Assembly (NCBI RefSeq): GCF_014838745.1
Contig: NZ_JABUXR010000001.1
Coordinates: forward strand, 1-64,000
DNA length: 64,000 bases
From: Limosilactobacillus urinaemulieris
Lineage (GTDB): Bacteria; Bacillota; Bacilli; Lactobacillales; Lactobacillaceae
Direction: 5' to 3'
The position numbers and the translations under genes are program-made. Positions 8,497 to 17,639 of this stretch are shown piece by piece (position 1 is the stretch's first letter; every line of letters begins with the position of its first letter). Below the pieces are notes generated by a model. That model saw only the letters and a program-made list of their open reading frames with translations. It searched no databases and was not told the DNA's origin.

Positions 8497-8982
8497 ATGA
8501 ATTTACCATTTATGGATGATGCCACGATTAATTTTTTCAGTGGTAAATTAACTTTAGCTGAGGTTGATGCCTTATTTCGAACGATGCCATATGAATTAGA
8601 TTATATTAATGCAGATGATGAATATGTTTGGTATTCACCAAATAGCTGGCGTGATGAACAACGTCTTCAGCAGCGCCTTAGCCATAATGTTCTTGGCTGC
8701 CATCCCCGACGAGTTGTACCAATGGTTAAGCAGGTTTTAAAAATGCTGAAGACTGAGGAAAAGGATATGGTTGAGTCACCGCAGATAATGAACGGTCAAC
8801 GAACCTTAATTCGGTATTATGCGATTCGTAAGCCTAATGGTCATTATTTAGGAGCATTACAAGTAACAGAAAATGTTGAACATATTTGTCAGCTTTGCGA
8901 GCAACATGTTTTCGAACATGGGATTGTAGAGGGACAAGTCGTTGATGGTGTTTCATCGGCGTCAATTAATGAAAATAAATAA
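8497..8982 (+). CDS. PAS-domain protein (DUF438 C-terminal type)
   Basis: 161 aa, start ATG 8497, 3 nt after the lipase-like stop. The core (ELDYINADDEYVWYSPN ... GCHPRRVVPMVKQVLKMLK) matches the PAS module found at the end of DUF438 proteins, which senses small ligands or redox state. Two Cys near the end (ICQLCEQH) could bind metal. It has no output domain, so it may act as a stand-alone sensor or adaptor. Confidence 0.7.
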   Translation: MNLPFMDDATINFFSGKLTLAEVDALFRTMPYELDYINADDEYVWYSPNSWRDEQRLQQRLSHNVLGCHPRRVVPMVKQVLKMLKTEEKDMVESPQIMNGQRTLIRYYAIRKPNGHYLGALQVTENVEHICQLCEQHVFEHGIVEGQVVDGVSSASINENK

Positions 8983-9040
8983 AGCATTTGTAAATTTCAG
9001 TTAGCGTAATAAAACCTGATGAAATTTACAAATGCTTTTT
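8983..9040. terminator. terminator
   Basis: AGCATTTGTAAATTTCA / TGAAATTTACAAATGCT inverted repeat plus U-run between the PAS gene and thiE. Confidence 0.8.
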
Positions 9041-9041
9041 C

Positions 9042-9686
9042 TTAGTAAAGACTCTTAATTTTTGTCACCGTTTCTGTAATATCTTCACTATTTAAAACCA
9101 GTGAAATCATTGATAATCCGCTAACTCCCGTCTTTAAAACGGCAGGGATATTTTCCAGTGAAAGGCCACCGATTGCGACTAGGGGATGAGTGCTCAGACT
9201 ATTTAGTTTTTTAAGTTTATCAAGCCCTAAGACAGGATCAGCATCAATTTTTGATGTGGTTTCAAAGACGGGACCACAGCCAATATAATCAATAGCTGTT
9301 AGTTGGTTAGCGGCCTTAATTTCAGTAGCGGTATTGCATGAGTAGCCAATAATTAACTTACCAGCTGCTTCTTTAATTACCCGCTCAATCTGTTCATCAT
9401 CCTGACCAACATGAACTCCATCAGCACCAACACGAAGAGCCATTTGAATATCGTCGTCAATGATAATTGGAACAGAATAGTGTTGACCTAACTCAACCAA
9501 TCGTCTTGCCATAATTAATCGTGCATCGGCAGTCATAGTTGAGCTGTCTTTTTCTCGGTATTGAAAGGCGGTAATTCCAGCTTGCATTGCTTCTTCTACC
9601 TTAGCGAGGAATTCGTAGGAATCGTGATGGGTATCTTGGGTTCCACCGACAAGGTATATTTGTAACATTTTTGGATTAAAGTTCAT
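9042..9686 (-). CDS. thiE: thiamine-phosphate synthase
   Basis: 214-aa TIM-barrel enzyme that joins HMP-pyrophosphate and thiazole phosphate to give thiamine phosphate. Seen: FQYREKDS (substrate Lys/Arg), DDDIQMALRVGADGVHVGQDD (Mg-diphosphate Asp cluster), GYSCNTATE, and GCGPVFETTSKID (diphosphate loop). It overlaps the end of thiD by 11 nt and is last in the thiM-thiD-thiE operon. Confidence 0.95.
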   Translation of the reverse strand: MNFNPKMLQIYLVGGTQDTHHDSYEFLAKVEEAMQAGITAFQYREKDSSTMTADARLIMARRLVELGQHYSVPIIIDDDIQMALRVGADGVHVGQDDEQIERVIKEAAGKLIIGYSCNTATEIKAANQLTAIDYIGCGPVFETTSKIDADPVLGLDKLKKLNSLSTHPLVAIGGLSLENIPAVLKTGVSGLSMISLVLNSEDITETVTKIKSLY

Positions 9687-10497
9687 TATTATCGCTCCTT
9701 ATTTTTGCCCAATGATTTAGTGGACCATGACCGTGACCAACGTTAATGCCTTGCTTAATCGTTGCTTCAACATAGACCTTTCCAATTTTGAGGGCGTCTT
9801 CCATTGATTTGCCCTTAGCGAGTTCAGCAGTGATACAGGAAGAAATAGTATCACCGGTACCATGAGTATTCTGAGTTTGCTTTCGCTTGGCAGTCATCCA
9901 AAACGAGTGCCCATTCTCTAATAATACAAAGTCATTTGCTTCATCATCATTTGAAAAATGACCTCCCTTAACCAGGACGTTCTTCGCTCCCATTGATTGA
10001 AGACGATGTCCAGAAGCTTCCATTTCAGCTTCTGTTGTGATCTTCATTTGAGCTAATTCTTCAGCTTCTGGAAGGTTAGGGGTAATCAAATCGGCGAGTG
10101 GCAATAGTTGTTCACGAACCACACTAATCGCATCCTTACTTAAAAGTTTAGCACCACCTTTAGCAATCATCACGGGATCTACCGTTAGTGGACCGAAATC
10201 ATATTGCTTGAGGTTGTTGACAACGGTTTTGACACGAAGGGAATCCGCCAGCATTCCAGTTTTGCAGGCACGAATTTTAAAATCCGCGGCTAGAGAAGCA
10301 AACTGTTCATCAATTAATTTTGGTGGCATTGCTAAGGCATCTTGAACACCGAGAGTATTTTGTGCCGTGACCGCAACAACGACCATTGTGGCAAAGACAC
10401 CGCGCATTTGCATTGTCTTAAAGTCGGCAGAAATTCCGGCACCACCGCCAGAATCAGTACCGGCAATTGTTAGAGCTTGGGGGAAGTCATTTGTCAT
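9676..10497 (-). CDS. thiD: hydroxymethylpyrimidine / phosphomethylpyrimidine kinase
   Basis: 273-aa ribokinase-fold enzyme. The N-terminus [18 protein letters not shown] and the C-terminal [15 protein letters not shown] (anion hole and catalytic Asp) are diagnostic. It phosphorylates HMP and HMP-P, feeding thiE. Start ATG 10497 has an AAAGGAG site; thiM ends 21 nt upstream. Confidence 0.95.
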   Translation of the reverse strand: MTNDFPQALTIAGTDSGGGAGISADFKTMQMRGVFATMVVVAVTAQNTLGVQDALAMPPKLIDEQFASLAADFKIRACKTGMLADSLRVKTVVNNLKQYDFGPLTVDPVMIAKGGAKLLSKDAISVVREQLLPLADLITPNLPEAEELAQMKITTEAEMEASGHRLQSMGAKNVLVKGGHFSNDDEANDFVLLENGHSFWMTAKRKQTQNTHGTGDTISSCITAELAKGKSMEDALKIGKVYVEATIKQGINVGHGHGPLNHWAKIRSDNNEL

Positions 10498-10518
10498 TAT
10501 TAGGAACTCCTTTATTTT

Positions 10519-11298
10519 TTATAATACTGAGAGAACTTCGCTGGATTTAATTGATGCTAGCTCATCCCGGAATTTGACTTGCCATTGGCCAAACCCGCTT
10601 GACTCTCTAGCAGCTTTGACTCCCGTGGCAGTAAAAACCGTAGTTGCGGTGCAGGCAGCTGTATAATAATCCTTGCTTACACCGAGATAAGCAGCAATGA
10701 CACTAGAAAGAACATCGCCACTACCCACGTTAGTCACGAAATAACTAGTAGAAAGTTGATTAATAAAAGTATTATTGCCATCCGTTATGATATCAGTTTG
10801 ACCAGTAAGAACGACAATACAATGGTATTCTCGAGCGACCGTGTTAGCGATCTTGTGAAGATCAGCTTGGCCATTTCCGCTGTCAATTCCACGTGAATGC
10901 CAGTTAATATTCGCTAAAGCAGCAATTTCGCCAGCGTTACCGCGAATAACAGTAAATTGATAATTATGTAATAGTTGTTTCGCAAAAGCTAACCGGTAAT
11001 GACTAGCACCAATTGCAACCGGATCAAGAACTATTGGCTTCTGATTATGATTAGCTTTTAAAACGGCAATAACCTCATCTTTTTGCTTGTCGTCGATCGT
11101 TCCCAAATTAATCGTAATAGCGTTGGCTAATTCTACCATTTCTAAAGATTCTTGAGGTGCGATAGACATAATTGGCGAAGCACCAATCGCACTCAACCCA
11201 TCGGCAACCTTATCTGGCGTTACCATATTGGCGATTGTCAATACTACCGGATTTTGTTGACGAACTTGTTCTACTAGTTTTAGTTGTAATTTAGTCAA
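10519..11298 (-). CDS. thiM: hydroxyethylthiazole kinase
   Basis: 259 aa. Motifs: [20 protein letters not shown] near the start, [16 protein letters not shown] (ATP site) and [14 protein letters not shown] (catalytic Asp-containing GxGD). It salvages hydroxyethylthiazole. The start is TTG 11298 behind AGGACGTGAG, just past the riboswitch terminator. With thiD and thiE and no thiC/thiG in the window, the operon serves salvage rather than de novo synthesis. Confidence 0.95.
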   Translation of the reverse strand: MTKLQLKLVEQVRQQNPVVLTIANMVTPDKVADGLSAIGASPIMSIAPQESLEMVELANAITINLGTIDDKQKDEVIAVLKANHNQKPIVLDPVAIGASHYRLAFAKQLLHNYQFTVIRGNAGEIAALANINWHSRGIDSGNGQADLHKIANTVAREYHCIVVLTGQTDIITDGNNTFINQLSTSYFVTNVGSGDVLSSVIAAYLGVSKDYYTAACTATTVFTATGVKAARESSGFGQWQVKFRDELASIKSSEVLSVL

Positions 11299-11311
11299 AA
11301 TCTCACGTCCT

Positions 11312-11350
11312 AAAAAAGGAGCTACTAGTTAATCGTTAACTAACAGCTCC
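11312..11350 (-). terminator. TPP-riboswitch expression platform (terminator)
   Basis: GGAGCT-TTAGTTAA stem with CGA loop followed by a run of six U on the minus strand, between the TPP aptamer and thiM. Confidence 0.8.
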
Positions 11351-11371
11351 ATTATTTATATATTGAGTTAG

Positions 11372-11462
11372 CATTTTCCTTCGCAAGTACTAGCTTAACA
11401 GGTTCAAGGGTCCGTATATCTTAATACATCTCAGTCTGGCAAACAGACACCCCTAATGCTGT
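11372..11462 (-). promoter_or_regulatory. TPP (THI-box) riboswitch aptamer
   Basis: Minus strand carries the conserved core: AGGGGTG, then CTGAGAT, then ACCCTTGAACCTG. The aptamer precedes a terminator and thiM-thiD-thiE, so TPP binding should end transcription. Confidence 0.95.
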
Positions 11463-11499
11463 TTATTAACATACCATTATAATAACATAGAAACCGCTT

Positions 11500-12354
11500 T
11501 TAAGCATTAAGGTAGTCAATTAAACTTGGTAACAGTTGTTCTGCTTCTTGACGCCCAGTTTCGTATAGCTTCCGGATCTTTTTAACGTTACTTTCAACCC
11601 GGCTAACCTTGACTGGGTGCTGAGGAGCGATATTAAAGACTTGGCCTGTTCTTCTGAGATGTTCGATCTGAGCGACTTGTTGATTATAGACCTCTGGACG
11701 AAGGATTCCAGCTTCAGCAAACTGGGGATAGTCTTTGAAATAACGGCGGTACAATTGGCAAACTGGTCGACTTGATGGCTTCTTTCGGTAACTAATATCA
11801 CATGTCCGGACAACGACAATTTTGTCATAGCCTTGTTCTTGAGCAACATCAAAGGGAATTGAATCCGCAATTCCACCATCCAGACAAAGTCCATCTGGAG
11901 TGGGTGCCGGATCCATCATAAATGGCATTGAGCAAGAAGCAATTAATACTTGGGTCAGTTTCTCACCTGTTAAGTCTGTAAAAAGTGCTTTTTTTCCATC
12001 CTGAAGCCTAGTAGCAACAGCCGTGAAGTGTGAAGCTGACCTGATATAGGCTCGTTCATCAAAGTTATGCCATGAAAGGCCATGATCTTCGAATAGGTAG
12101 TTCATGTTGATCACTTGACGTTTGAAAAGGCGCGTCATTGAAATATAGTCGTGATCATGACGGTGATCAATATTAATATTTGCTGCCCGACCATATTGCT
12201 TTGCTACGAAGTTGACGCCGTTCAACGAGCCGGCGGAAACGCCAATTACACTACTAAATTCAATGTGATTAGCGAGGAACGTGTCACAGACGCCAGCGGT
12301 ATACTGTCCTCTAAAAGCGCCACCTTCAAGAACTAGCGCTGCGTTATATAGCAT
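11500..12354 (-). CDS. patatin-like phospholipase
   Basis: 284 aa. Glycine-rich oxyanion loop LEGGAFRG near residue 8, nucleophile GVSAG near 38 and catalytic DGG (LDGGIADS) near 157 form the Ser-Asp dyad of patatins. It is expected to hydrolyse acyl groups of membrane lipids in the cytoplasm. ATG 12354 is chosen over GTG 12363 because AAGGAG lies correctly before it. Monocistronic. Confidence 0.85.
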   Translation of the reverse strand: MLYNAALVLEGGAFRGQYTAGVCDTFLANHIEFSSVIGVSAGSLNGVNFVAKQYGRAANINIDHRHDHDYISMTRLFKRQVINMNYLFEDHGLSWHNFDERAYIRSASHFTAVATRLQDGKKALFTDLTGEKLTQVLIASCSMPFMMDPAPTPDGLCLDGGIADSIPFDVAQEQGYDKIVVVRTCDISYRKKPSSRPVCQLYRRYFKDYPQFAEAGILRPEVYNQQVAQIEHLRRTGQVFNIAPQHPVKVSRVESNVKKIRKLYETGRQEAEQLLPSLIDYLNA

Positions 12355-12418
12355 TGATTTCACTCCTTAGAATGTTGATAATTTATTGTAAGTCGTTTAT
12401 TCCATCAATTTCAATCTT

Positions 12419-13303
12419 TCAAGAATTTTCAGCTTGATCAGCAAATTCTTGAAGGAATTTTTCCATTACGGGAGTAACGACGGTATTTTTGCGCCATGCA
12501 AGAACGTGACCAGTGTCTTTATGTGGCGAAAAGGGGATAAATGTTAGTTCGGGATCGTGGAATGAATTAACGATCCCTTGAATTCCCAGCATATAATAAT
12601 TTCCGGCTTTTAGCAGTTCATAGGCGTTACTTGGTAAGTTATTTGTCGCCATGATATTTAACTTTGTTTGGTCTAATTTTAAAACATCACTAATTTCATC
12701 ACGAACAATATTCCGGGTCGGAATAATTAGTGGTAGTTTATAAAGATCACTTTTGGTAATCGAATGTTTTTTTGCTAGTTGATCAGATCTTTTGGTAATT
12801 AATCCCCACTGCTCATGAACTGGTAAAACAATAAAGTTATACTTAGCAGCCTCGACTGGTTCAATCAACACAGCAAAATCTTCTAAACCGGAATCCAAGC
12901 GCTGACGAAGCAGATCACCGTTACCATCGTAAAGGTTAAAGCTTACCTTTGGATATTTTTTCTGAAAGTTACTAATAATTTTCATTACGAATTTTGAAAC
13001 CTTTGAAACAACACAACCGATATTAAGAACACCAGTCAATTCTTCCTTGGCGTTTTGAAGTTCCTGTTTTGTTTGGGTAAGTAAAGAAAGGATCGTAGAC
13101 GCACGCTGTTGGAAAAGAATTCCTTCGCTAGTAAGTTCAATTCGGCGCTGCTTACGATCAAATAAAGTTACGCCGAGTTCTTTTTCAAGATCGATCATTT
13201 GTCGGGAAAGCGTTGGCTGAGTAACGTGAAGTTGTTGTGCGGCATGGGTAATATTATTCGTTTGTGCTACAGTTAAGAAGTATTTAATTACTCTCGTATC
13301 CAT
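12419..13303 (-). CDS. LysR family transcriptional regulator
   Basis: 294 aa from ATG 13303 (GAGGAA site). The N-terminal winged helix (MDTRVIKYFLTVAQTNNITHAAQQLHVTQ region) is typical, followed by a periplasmic-binding-like effector domain. It is divergent from the flavodoxin gene and a perfect 8-bp palindrome lies between them. It probably controls the flavodoxin and cupin genes. About half the DNA-binding residues match the second LysR at 21637-22512. Confidence 0.85.
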   Translation of the reverse strand: MDTRVIKYFLTVAQTNNITHAAQQLHVTQPTLSRQMIDLEKELGVTLFDRKQRRIELTSEGILFQQRASTILSLLTQTKQELQNAKEELTGVLNIGCVVSKVSKFVMKIISNFQKKYPKVSFNLYDGNGDLLRQRLDSGLEDFAVLIEPVEAAKYNFIVLPVHEQWGLITKRSDQLAKKHSITKSDLYKLPLIIPTRNIVRDEISDVLKLDQTKLNIMATNNLPSNAYELLKAGNYYMLGIQGIVNSFHDPELTFIPFSPHKDTGHVLAWRKNTVVTPVMEKFLQEFADQAENS

Positions 13304-13322
13304 AATGGGAGTTCCTCGATTC

Positions 13323-13347
13323 AAATAGTGAATAGATAACACTATTT
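13323..13347. promoter_or_regulatory. LysR-type operator
   Basis: AAATAGTG and CACTATTT arms, perfect, with a 9-nt spacer, located between the divergent LysR and flavodoxin starts. It fits the T-N11-A form of LysR sites. Confidence 0.6.
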
Positions 13348-13399
13348 TAAGCTAAAATTTAAATAACACAAATTAATTCTCCTGAAAGGAAGGATAAAG

Positions 13400-13876
13400 A
13401 TGGCACGAAATGTCTTAATTCTTTACTATTCACAGTTTGATAACACTGTTAAATTAGCTAGCGCAATTCATCGGCAAACTGGAGCTGATATTCTCCGTCT
13501 CCAAGTCCCTCAAGGATACTTTCCTGATGATATGGAAGAAACGGATCAAATTTTTAAAGCCGATAATCGGAATGGTCGACTTCCACAAATTATCACCGAA
13601 TTACCGGAACTAGACTACTACGATACCATTCTGGTTGGCGGACCAGTTTGGGATGGTAAGGTTTCTTCACCGATTGTTAGCCTTTTGAGAAGGATGAATG
13701 ATTATCAGGGAAAGGTAGTTCCGTTTAGTACTGGTTGGAGTGATCCGGGTAATTATCAAGCTGATTTTGTTGCCCACGCTGGTAAGCTGAAAATTGCTGA
13801 TGGCTATCACGTTTTAACTCATGCAACCCCTAAATACAGTCCAAGTTCGTTAGCGTCATGGCTTCGAAAATTATAA
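13400..13876 (+). CDS. flavodoxin-family protein
   Basis: 158 aa. The FMN phosphate loop appears as YYSQFDNTVKLA near residue 10, and the 90s loop as GGPVWDGKVSSP, with STGWSDPG after. Such proteins are electron carriers or quinone/FMN reductases. GAAAGGA site, ATG 13400. Divergent from LysR and followed by the cupin pseudogene, suggesting a LysR-controlled redox unit. Confidence 0.8.
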   Translation: MARNVLILYYSQFDNTVKLASAIHRQTGADILRLQVPQGYFPDDMEETDQIFKADNRNGRLPQIITELPELDYYDTILVGGPVWDGKVSSPIVSLLRRMNDYQGKVVPFSTGWSDPGNYQADFVAHAGKLKIADGYHVLTHATPKYSPSSLASWLRKL

Positions 13877-13986
13877 TTCAATTTTTAAATGATTCATCAC
13901 TAATAATAAGTATTATACATATCAATTCTTTCCTTGTAAGCTAAAAGTAACCAAAATGAGTTTCAATCTTTAAGGAGGAAAATCTT

Positions 13987-14390
13987 ATGGCAAAAAATGA
14001 AGAAGCTGTAAAGAATGATATGTTCGGGTTTGGCGACAAGAACGTTGCCTTTGCAAAATACTTTATCGGGACAAGTTACCTTAATGGCTTAGTTTCGCCT
14101 GATGATAATATCGATATTAATATTTCCAACGTTAACTTTGAACCCGGCTGCCGGAACGACTGGCACATCCACCACGACGGTTTCCAAATTCTTCTGGTAA
14201 CTGCTACCAAGAAGAGAGCAAGCCCGCTCAACTGCTTAAGCCTGGTGACCTGGTTACGATCCACGAAGGCGTTAAGCACTGGCATGGCGCTACTAAGGAT
14301 TCCTGGTTCTCCCACATTGCGATTACCAAAGGGACTAGTGAATGGCTGGAAAAGGTTGATGACGACTACTATGATCAACTGGCGGATTAG
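13987..14390 (+). pseudogene. cupin-domain protein, frameshifted by an internal deletion
   Basis: Starts well (TAAGGAGG site, ATG 13987) with the first cupin motif intact (WHIHHDGFQ). After LLVTA at 14205 the frame is lost: the original frame runs on as unrelated residues, while a second frame beginning at 14206 reads YQEESKPAQ-like sequence, then LKPGDLVTIHEGVKHWHGA (second cupin motif), ending at TAG 14390. Related proteins have a GEGW-type stretch between them, so about 13 nt are missing. Homologs resemble carboxymuconolactone-decarboxylase-associated cupins. As read, only the first metal-binding half would be made. Confidence 0.8.
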
Positions 14391-14444
14391 GGAGTATTAG
14401 TATAAATTCTGAGTTTGAAATCACGATTCAATAATCTATTACAA

Positions 14445-14512
14445 TAAAAAACATGGACTAACAGAACTGGAGGTTAACTTTCTCGATTCGTGCTAGTTCA
14501 TGTTTTTTATTA
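14445..14512. terminator. terminator
   Basis: AAAAAACATGGACTA / TAGTTCATGTTTTTT arms between converging cupin pseudogene and manA. Confidence 0.7.
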
Positions 14513-14526
14513 AATATTGGGTAATG

Positions 14527-15492
14527 CTATTCTACTGATTCCGAAGCGATGATCAGCATCTTACCATCTAATTCCCATTCATCAATCGTGGCGGGCATTA
14601 GAAGGTGAACACCTTTCTTTAATGGGTATGTCTTACCATCAGCGGTTAGGGTTCCTTCACCATCAATGACTGACATTAAGGTGTACGGCCCATGTTCATG
14701 CTTTCTTGTTAATTTACCATTTACATCCCACTTATAAACACTAAAGAATGGCGAATCAGGTTGGGTAATTAAGGTCGTTACTTTAGAATCACCAATTTTT
14801 TCAGAGCTAATATGCAGCTCGGGTTCTTTGAACGGAACAGTAGTAACATCGATTGATTGCTTCAAGTGTAAGTCGCGTTTTTTACCAGTTTTTTTGTCAA
14901 CCCGATCGTAGTCATAAATCCGATAAGTAGTGTCGGAACTTTGTTGAGTTTCAAGGACAACAATTCCCTTATTAAGAGCATGGATAGTGCCTGACGGAAC
15001 ATAGACAAAGTCATCGGTCTTGACAGGCTTTTTATCAAAGAGCTTTTGCCATTCATGGTTGTTAATCATTTCTTTAAGTTCTTCACGAGTCTTAGCCGTA
15101 TGACCATAAGTTAGGTAAGCTCCCTTGTCAGCATGAATAACGTACCAACATTCAGTTTTTCCTAGTTCGTGTTCGTGTTCTTCAGCATATGCATTATCTG
15201 GGTGAACCTGAACTGATAGGCTGGCTTCGGTATCGAGGATCTTAGTTAGTAGTGGGAAAACCTTTGATTTTGGATTACCAAATACTTCTGGATGCTGTGC
15301 GTAGACATCAGGAAGCAGTTGTCCCTTAAATTCACCGTTTTCAATTACATTAGGGCCGTGGGGGTGTCCAGAAATTGCCCAGCACTCACCAATGGTACCG
15401 TCTGGAATGTTGTAATTAAAATCTTCCGCTAACCGACGACCGCCCCAAATTTTTTCATGAAAAACTGGTTTTAAAAATAATGGCTCTGTCAT
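14527..15492 (-). CDS. manA: mannose-6-phosphate isomerase, class I
   Basis: 321 aa from ATG 15492; GTG 15501 is too close to the AAGGA site. Zn ligands are visible in QVHPDNAYAEEHE and in PSGTIHAL, with the KTECWYV block. It interconverts mannose-6-P and fructose-6-P. A cre-like site just upstream indicates CcpA carbon-catabolite control. Confidence 0.9.
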   Translation of the reverse strand: MTEPLFLKPVFHEKIWGGRRLAEDFNYNIPDGTIGECWAISGHPHGPNVIENGEFKGQLLPDVYAQHPEVFGNPKSKVFPLLTKILDTEASLSVQVHPDNAYAEEHEHELGKTECWYVIHADKGAYLTYGHTAKTREELKEMINNHEWQKLFDKKPVKTDDFVYVPSGTIHALNKGIVVLETQQSSDTTYRIYDYDRVDKKTGKKRDLHLKQSIDVTTVPFKEPELHISSEKIGDSKVTTLITQPDSPFFSVYKWDVNGKLTRKHEHGPYTLMSVIDGEGTLTADGKTYPLKKGVHLLMPATIDEWELDGKMLIIASESVE

Positions 15493-15530
15493 AACTATCA
15501 CTATCCTTATTATTTAACTTAAAACGTTTC

Positions 15531-15546
15531 GGTAAAGCGCTTTCTA
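15531..15546. promoter_or_regulatory. cre site (CcpA) upstream of manA
   Basis: GGTAAAGCGCTTTCTA matches the catabolite-responsive element consensus; 39 nt before the manA start. Confidence 0.65.
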
Positions 15547-15651
15547 AAAATAATTTTAGCAGTTTTACTAGATGAAAGCCATCTAAATTATAGATTTTAA
15601 TTAAGGACAAATATATTTTGTGTTTTATTATTGTTGTCGACTATTTGCTAA

Positions 15652-15667
15652 GGAAAGCGCTTTAAAC
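15652..15667. promoter_or_regulatory. second cre site upstream of the deacylase gene
   Basis: GGAAAGCGCTTTAAAC, the same palindromic core, just before a TATAAT-like -10 of the + strand gene at 15712. Confidence 0.6.
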
Positions 15668-15711
15668 TGTTTATGATATAATATAATTACTATAAATTGG
15701 TGGTGAAAAAG

Positions 15712-16206
15712 ATGACAGAAGGCACATATGAACAAGTAATTACCGAACTTGATCGATTAGGAATTAAGTACGGAATGGTTGATCATCCGGCTGCTGAAAC
15801 AACTGAGCAGGCAGATAAGTATATTGAAGGTCATGAAGGCGTTCGGACAAAGACAATGTTTCTGAAGGGAAAAAAGAAGCATTTTTACCTGGTAATTATG
15901 GATGATCAGAAACCAATGGATTTTAAGGAGTTTCAAGAACTGACCGGCGCTAAGCGAGTATCAATGGCGCGTCCGGATGATTTGCAAGAACAGCTTGGCT
16001 CCCATGCTGGGGTGGTTTCACCGTTTGGTTTAATGAATAATGAAGAGCACAATATTAAAGTATATTTTGATCAGGATATGTTGGCAGAAGATCCAATTTT
16101 GACATTCCATCCTAATGTAAATACTCATACCATTTTTATTAAAACTACTGATTTGATGAAATTTATCAAAGAACAAGGGTATGACCCAGAAATTATTGAT
16201 CTATAA
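15712..16206 (+). CDS. YbaK/ProX-type prolyl-tRNA deacylase domain protein
   Basis: 164 aa from ATG 15712 (GGTGGTG site). The YbaK fold is visible: GVRTKTMFLKGKKKHFYLVI (substrate Lys block), KRVSMARPDDL, GVVSPFGLMN. Stand-alone members of this type hydrolyse mischarged Ala-tRNA(Pro). Divergent from manA with cre sites between. Confidence 0.85.
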   Translation: MTEGTYEQVITELDRLGIKYGMVDHPAAETTEQADKYIEGHEGVRTKTMFLKGKKKHFYLVIMDDQKPMDFKEFQELTGAKRVSMARPDDLQEQLGSHAGVVSPFGLMNNEEHNIKVYFDQDMLAEDPILTFHPNVNTHTIFIKTTDLMKFIKEQGYDPEIIDL

Positions 16207-16220
16207 ATTCTTGCTTACAT

Positions 16221-16277
16221 AAACTAAAAAGCAGGCGTCATGATTCGAATTTACCGAATTACGGTGCCTGTTTTCTG
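16221..16277. terminator. terminator
   Basis: AGCAGGCG...ATTCG / CGAAT...GCCTGTTTT imperfect stem between converging genes. Confidence 0.6.
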
Positions 16278-16301
16278 ATAAGTAAGTCTTGATAATTTAA
16301 G

Positions 16302-17497
16302 CTAAATCTCCTGGTTAGCCATTTTGAAGATTTGTACCATATCGTCATAATAGAGAACTTTGGCTGATCCCTTATGACCGCCAGTAGTATTAGAGCATGA
16401 TTGTGCCATTTCCCTAATCTGTGTTTCGCTAGGGTGGATTCCTAACTCGGCAAAATTAGTTGGCATCCCAATTGAATGGTAGAATTCAACCATTTTATCA
16501 ATTCCCGCTAAAGCAATTTCTTCATCAGTGCCTTGTTCTTGAACCTTCATTACGTTCTTCGCGAATTTAACAAAACGGGTTAAGTCATCCTTATAAACAT
16601 ACCGCGCCCAACTTGGCCAAATTGCGGCAAGCCCGGCACCGTGAGTTACGTTAAACATTCCGCTGACTTCGTGTTCAAGCATATGAGTTGCAAAGTCGCC
16701 ACCGTCATTTCCACAACCAGTTAAATTGTTATGGGAAAGCGAACCAGCCCACATTACTTCTGCACGGGCATCGTAATTTTGCGGATCGTGATGTAATAAA
16801 AGCGCGTTCTCTTTAACGGTTCTTAGAAGCCCTTCCGCAATCGCATCTGTTAATTCCATATTTCCGCCATTAGTGAAATAACGTTCCATTGTGTGCATCA
16901 TGATGTCGGTTGCCCCGCATTCTGTTTGGAAATCGGGGAGGTTAAGCGTTAATTCTGGGTTCATAATCGCAAATTTTGGTCGCGCCAAGTCGTCATCATA
17001 GGCCCGTTTTTCTTCATTCTTTTCGTTTGTAATTACTGCCCCCCCATACTTGTTTCACTACCAGCCGCTGCAATTGTTAATACTGATGCAACTGGTAAAC
17101 AAGCTTTCGCCTTGCGCTGATGTTCAAAGAGTTCCCAAACGTCATTTTCTGGTTCGGCTAGGCCATAAGCAATTGCTTTAGCGGTATCAATAACAGACCC
17201 GCCACCGATAGCGAGAAGAAAATCAATCTTTTCCCGTTTGCCAAGGTCGATTCCTTCGTAAACTTTGCCTAGCTGTGGGTTAGGGACGATGCCGTTTAAT
17301 AAGTGATAGGTAATGTTTTCATTTTTTAATGAACTGGTAATTTCTTCTAATAACCCGTTCTTAACAATCCGGTCGCTTCCGTAAACAATTAAGATGTTAT
17401 GGCCGTTGTATTTTTTAACGTATTTTCCAGTCTCTTTTTGAGTTTCCTTGCCAAAAAGAACTTCAGTAGGTGAATAAAAGTCAAAATTGTGAATCAT
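16302..17497 (-). pseudogene. iron-containing alcohol dehydrogenase (butanol dehydrogenase/YqhD type), frameshifted in a G7 tract
   Basis: ATG 17497 (GGAAGG site) starts a normal N-terminal Rossmann half (GGGSVIDTAKAI at about residues 97-108; AAGSETSMG). At a run of seven G (plus-strand C at 17039-17045) the frame goes to TAA. The remaining 3' part, from about 17036, reads AVITNEKNEEKRAY... and carries the metal His ligands (DIMMHTMERY, MLEHEVSG, NVTHGAGLA). Homologs have GSExxxGAV, which needs five G (or eight). Together the pieces make about 397 aa, the full family length. It would reduce aldehydes with NAD(P)H. Divergent from an AraC regulator. Confidence 0.85.
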
Positions 17498-17639
17498 ATT
17501 ATTACCTTCCTTGTATTTAAGAGTATGACTAAAGTTTACAAGGAAAGGTGGGTTGTTCATATAAAAATCTTGCCCTATATTATAAATATAAGGACAGAAT
17601 TGGCAATTTTCTTATAGTATAGGGAAGAAACATAATAAG

